A DNA stretch of 55,184 nt from contig JARIAQ010000053.1 in NCBI GenBank assembly GCA_029257775.1, forward strand, positions 1-55,184. Reading direction: 5' to 3'. The position numbers and the translations under genes were made by a program. Under the pieces are notes generated by a model. That model was not told where the DNA came from and did not search any database. It saw only the letters and a list, made by a program, of their open reading frames with translations. This stretch comes from Blautia sp. (GTDB taxonomy: Bacteria; Bacillota; Clostridia; Lachnospirales; Lachnospiraceae). This document shows, piece by piece, positions 53,387-55,184 of the stretch. Each line of letters opens with the position of its first letter. The stretch's first letter is position 1.

Positions 53387-55184
53387 TGCAAATTCCTCCT
53401 TTGTATTTTCCCGCACCGCAACCAGAACACTGCATTTTACAGTTTGGTGTAACAATTTCTTCCTGTGCTTTTTTCCATTCATTTTCTAGGAACTTTCTAG
53501 TAACTCCGATAGAAATAAAATCCCATGGGAAAATTTCGTCTAAAGGACGTTCTCTTAAAGTATAAAACTCTGGATCAATTCCTGCTTCTCGAAATGCTTC
53601 CATCCACAAATCATATCGAAAATATTCTGACCATGCATCGAAAATAGCACCTTTTTTATAAGTTTCTTCCAATACATCTGCAACTCTTCTGTCACCTCTT
53701 GCCAAAATACCTTCCAATACCGTTACATCTGCTTCGTGATAATTATATTTGATACTCTTTTGATTTAATTGTGCTTTAATTTCCTCTTTCACAATCTTTG
53801 CTTTATCAAGGTAGTCTTCTTTCCGGAACATACTTGCCCACTGGAACGGAGTAAATGGTTTTGGAACAAAGAAGGATGTACTTACTACAATCTGACATTT
53901 TCCATGTCTTTGTTCCTTTGGAATTTCATAATATCTCTTAGCAATCGCCTCTGCTAAATGCGCAATTCCCTTCATATCTTCTTCAGTTTCTGTAGGCAGA
54001 CCTAGCATAAAGTACAATTTTACTCTGGTCCATCCTCCTTCAAAAGCCTTTCCAGCTCCTTCTAAAATCACTTCCTCTGTTAAGCCTTTATTAATAACAT
54101 CACGCAATCTCTGGGAACCTGCTTCTGGCGCAAAAGTTAAACTGCTTTTTTTAATATCCTGCACTTTGCTCATAACATCCAAGGAAAAGGCATCAATACG
54201 CAGAGATGGCAAGGAAATATTCACTTTTCGTTTTGAACATTCCTCGATTAAATAGTCAATCAATTCAGGAAGCATTGTATAATCACTGGAACTTAATGAA
54301 CTTAATGAAATCTCTTCATGCCCTGTACTTTCCAGCATAGACTTTGCTGTTTCTTTTAACATTTCTACATTTTTTTCTCTTGTAGGACGATATAGCATGC
54401 CTGCTTGACAAAAACGACAGCCTCGGATACAGCCTCTTTGAATTTCCAACGTAACTCGATCCTGTGTTGCTTTAATGAATGGAACAACAGGTTTTGTAGG
54501 ATAATAAGCATTCGTTACATCCATAACAACCTGTTTTTCTATTTTTTCTTTTGCATGAAAATTATTTGGCTTAAAAGAAGCAATGGTTCCGTCTTCATGA
54601 TATTCTACATCATAAAATGCCGGCACATAAATTCCCGGTATTTCAGCCGCTTTTTCTAAAAATTCTTTTTTACTTTTTCCTGCTTTTTTATACACTTTAT
54701 ATTCATCTAAAAGCTGATTAAAAACAGTTTCACCCTCTCCAATATAAAACATATCAAAAAATGGTGCTAATGGCTCCGGATTATATGCACAAGGTCCTCC
54801 CCCCATGACTAATGGGTATTCTTCCCCTCTGTCTTCGGCGCGTAAAGGCATTTGTGCCAAATCAAGAATTTGAAGCACATTTGTGTAGCACATTTCGTAT
54901 TGAAGTGTAATACCCAGAAAATCAAATTCTTTAATTTTATCTTGTGACTCTAATGCAAATAAGGGAATTTGCTTTTCTCTCATAACAGAATCTAAATCCG
55001 GCCATGGAGAGTAAACTCGTTCGCACCAAGTATCCTCTCTCTTATTAAACATATCATAAAGAATTTGAATTCCTAAATGAGACATCCCAATTTCATAAAC
55101 ATCCGGAAAGCACATTGCAAACCGAATATCTACCTCATTTTTGTCTTTCATTACCGAGTTGACCTCGTTCCCGATATACCGGGC
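53376..55184 (-). CDS. TIGR03960 family B12-binding radical SAM protein (5 prime end outside the window)
   Basis: The gene runs off the window. In the last 33 bases the frame continues as ARYIGNEVNSV before MKDKNEVDIRF, so the ATG at 55151 is internal. It has an N-terminal cobalamin-type domain (MCFPDVYEIGMSHLGIQILY), radical SAM cluster C-x3-C-x2-C in RGCIRGCRFCQAG, a SAM-binding region FAPEAGSQRLRDVINKGLTE and a C-terminal Cys cluster CSGCG. It is partnered with DUF2344. The substrate is unknown. Confidence 0.9.
   Translation of the reverse strand, partial: ARYIGNEVNSVMKDKNEVDIRFAMCFPDVYEIGMSHLGIQILYDMFNKREDTWCERVYSPWPDLDSVMREKQIPLFALESQDKIKEFDFLGITLQYEMCYTNVLQILDLAQMPLRAEDRGEEYPLVMGGGPCAYNPEPLAPFFDMFYIGEGETVFNQLLDEYKVYKKAGKSKKEFLEKAAEIPGIYVPAFYDVEYHEDGTIASFKPNNFHAKEKIEKQVVMDVTNAYYPTKPVVPFIKATQDRVTLEIQRGCIRGCRFCQAGMLYRPTREKNVEMLKETAKSMLESTGHEEISLSSLSSSDYTMLPELIDYLIEECSKRKVNISLPSLRIDAFSLDVMSKVQDIKKSSLTFAPEAGSQRLRDVINKGLTEEVILEGAGKAFEGGWTRVKLYFMLGLPTETEEDMKGIAHLAEAIAKRYYEIPKEQRHGKCQIVVSTSFFVPKPFTPFQWASMFRKEDYLDKAKIVKEEIKAQLNQKSIKYNYHEADVTVLEGILARGDRRVADVLEETYKKGAIFDAWSEYFRYDLWMEAFREAGIDPEFYTLRERPLDEIFPWDFISIGVTRKFLENEWKKAQEEIVTPNCKMQCSGCGAGKYKGGICIEG

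Overview
This is a low-GC (by eye roughly one third G+C), gene-dense chromosomal segment of a Firmicute. Gene content and order (mutS-mutL-miaA-Al-resistance family, radC-mreBCD-PBP2-minDE-rodA-mgsA, yggS-sepF-ylmH, rplU-prp-rpmA-obgE-yhbY-nadD-yqeK-rsfS) fit an anaerobic Clostridia member, most likely Lachnospiraceae. The genus cannot be fixed from sequence alone. There is no prophage, CRISPR array, rRNA or tRNA that I can see.

Layout. 1-400: non-coding leader with a nested inverted repeat. 401-10007: mismatch repair (mutS, mutL), tRNA modification (miaA), a PLP enzyme and two flavoprotein oxidoreductases, tightly packed and mostly overlapping. 10083-19765: radC, then the cell elongation and division-site cluster (MreB-like, mreC, mreD, a very long PBP2, minD, minE, rodA), an MgsA homologue and a DacF-like protein. 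19889-26973: a small P-loop protein, DUF378, an HlyD-like adaptor, yggS, sepF, ylmH, aroB, lspA, rluD. 27062-31772: a cytidylate-kinase-like protein, ttcA, an AI-2E-family permease, dtd and a Xer-type recombinase. 31837-36555: a hypothetical gene, then a nitroreductase / THEP1-like NTPase / FecBCD-type metal-complex ABC importer operon. 36552-43362 (minus strand): nth, larB, a rhodanese-TtcA fusion, a MATE pump with its MarR regulator, an FMN reductase, ferritin and a LacX-like epimerase. 43442-44608: the divergent SOS pair yneA-like / lexA with a dense LexA-box array. 44609-45693: an IS graveyard. 45694-55184 (minus strand): rsfS back to a radical SAM protein cut by the window end, with an L21 leader before rplU.

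How the genes work together. The mre/min/rodA block plus sepF, lspA and PBP2 build and position the wall machinery. Several members look catalytically altered. The MreB homologue lacks acidic residues in two ATPase motifs. The DacF-like protein has lost all three penicillin-binding motifs. The MgsA homologue has substitutions at four of the six E. coli active-site positions compared. PBP2 carries about 250 extra residues. The mutS/mutL, lexA/yneA, nth, radC and nudix genes form a scattered DNA-damage set.

The best candidate for something not well described is the operon at 36552-39114. There a rhodanese-PP-loop fusion is translationally coupled to LarB, behind a consensus promoter with an 11-bp spaced palindrome at the start site. 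A second is the nitroreductase-NTPase-ABC importer operon. All functional links are inference from motifs and gene order.
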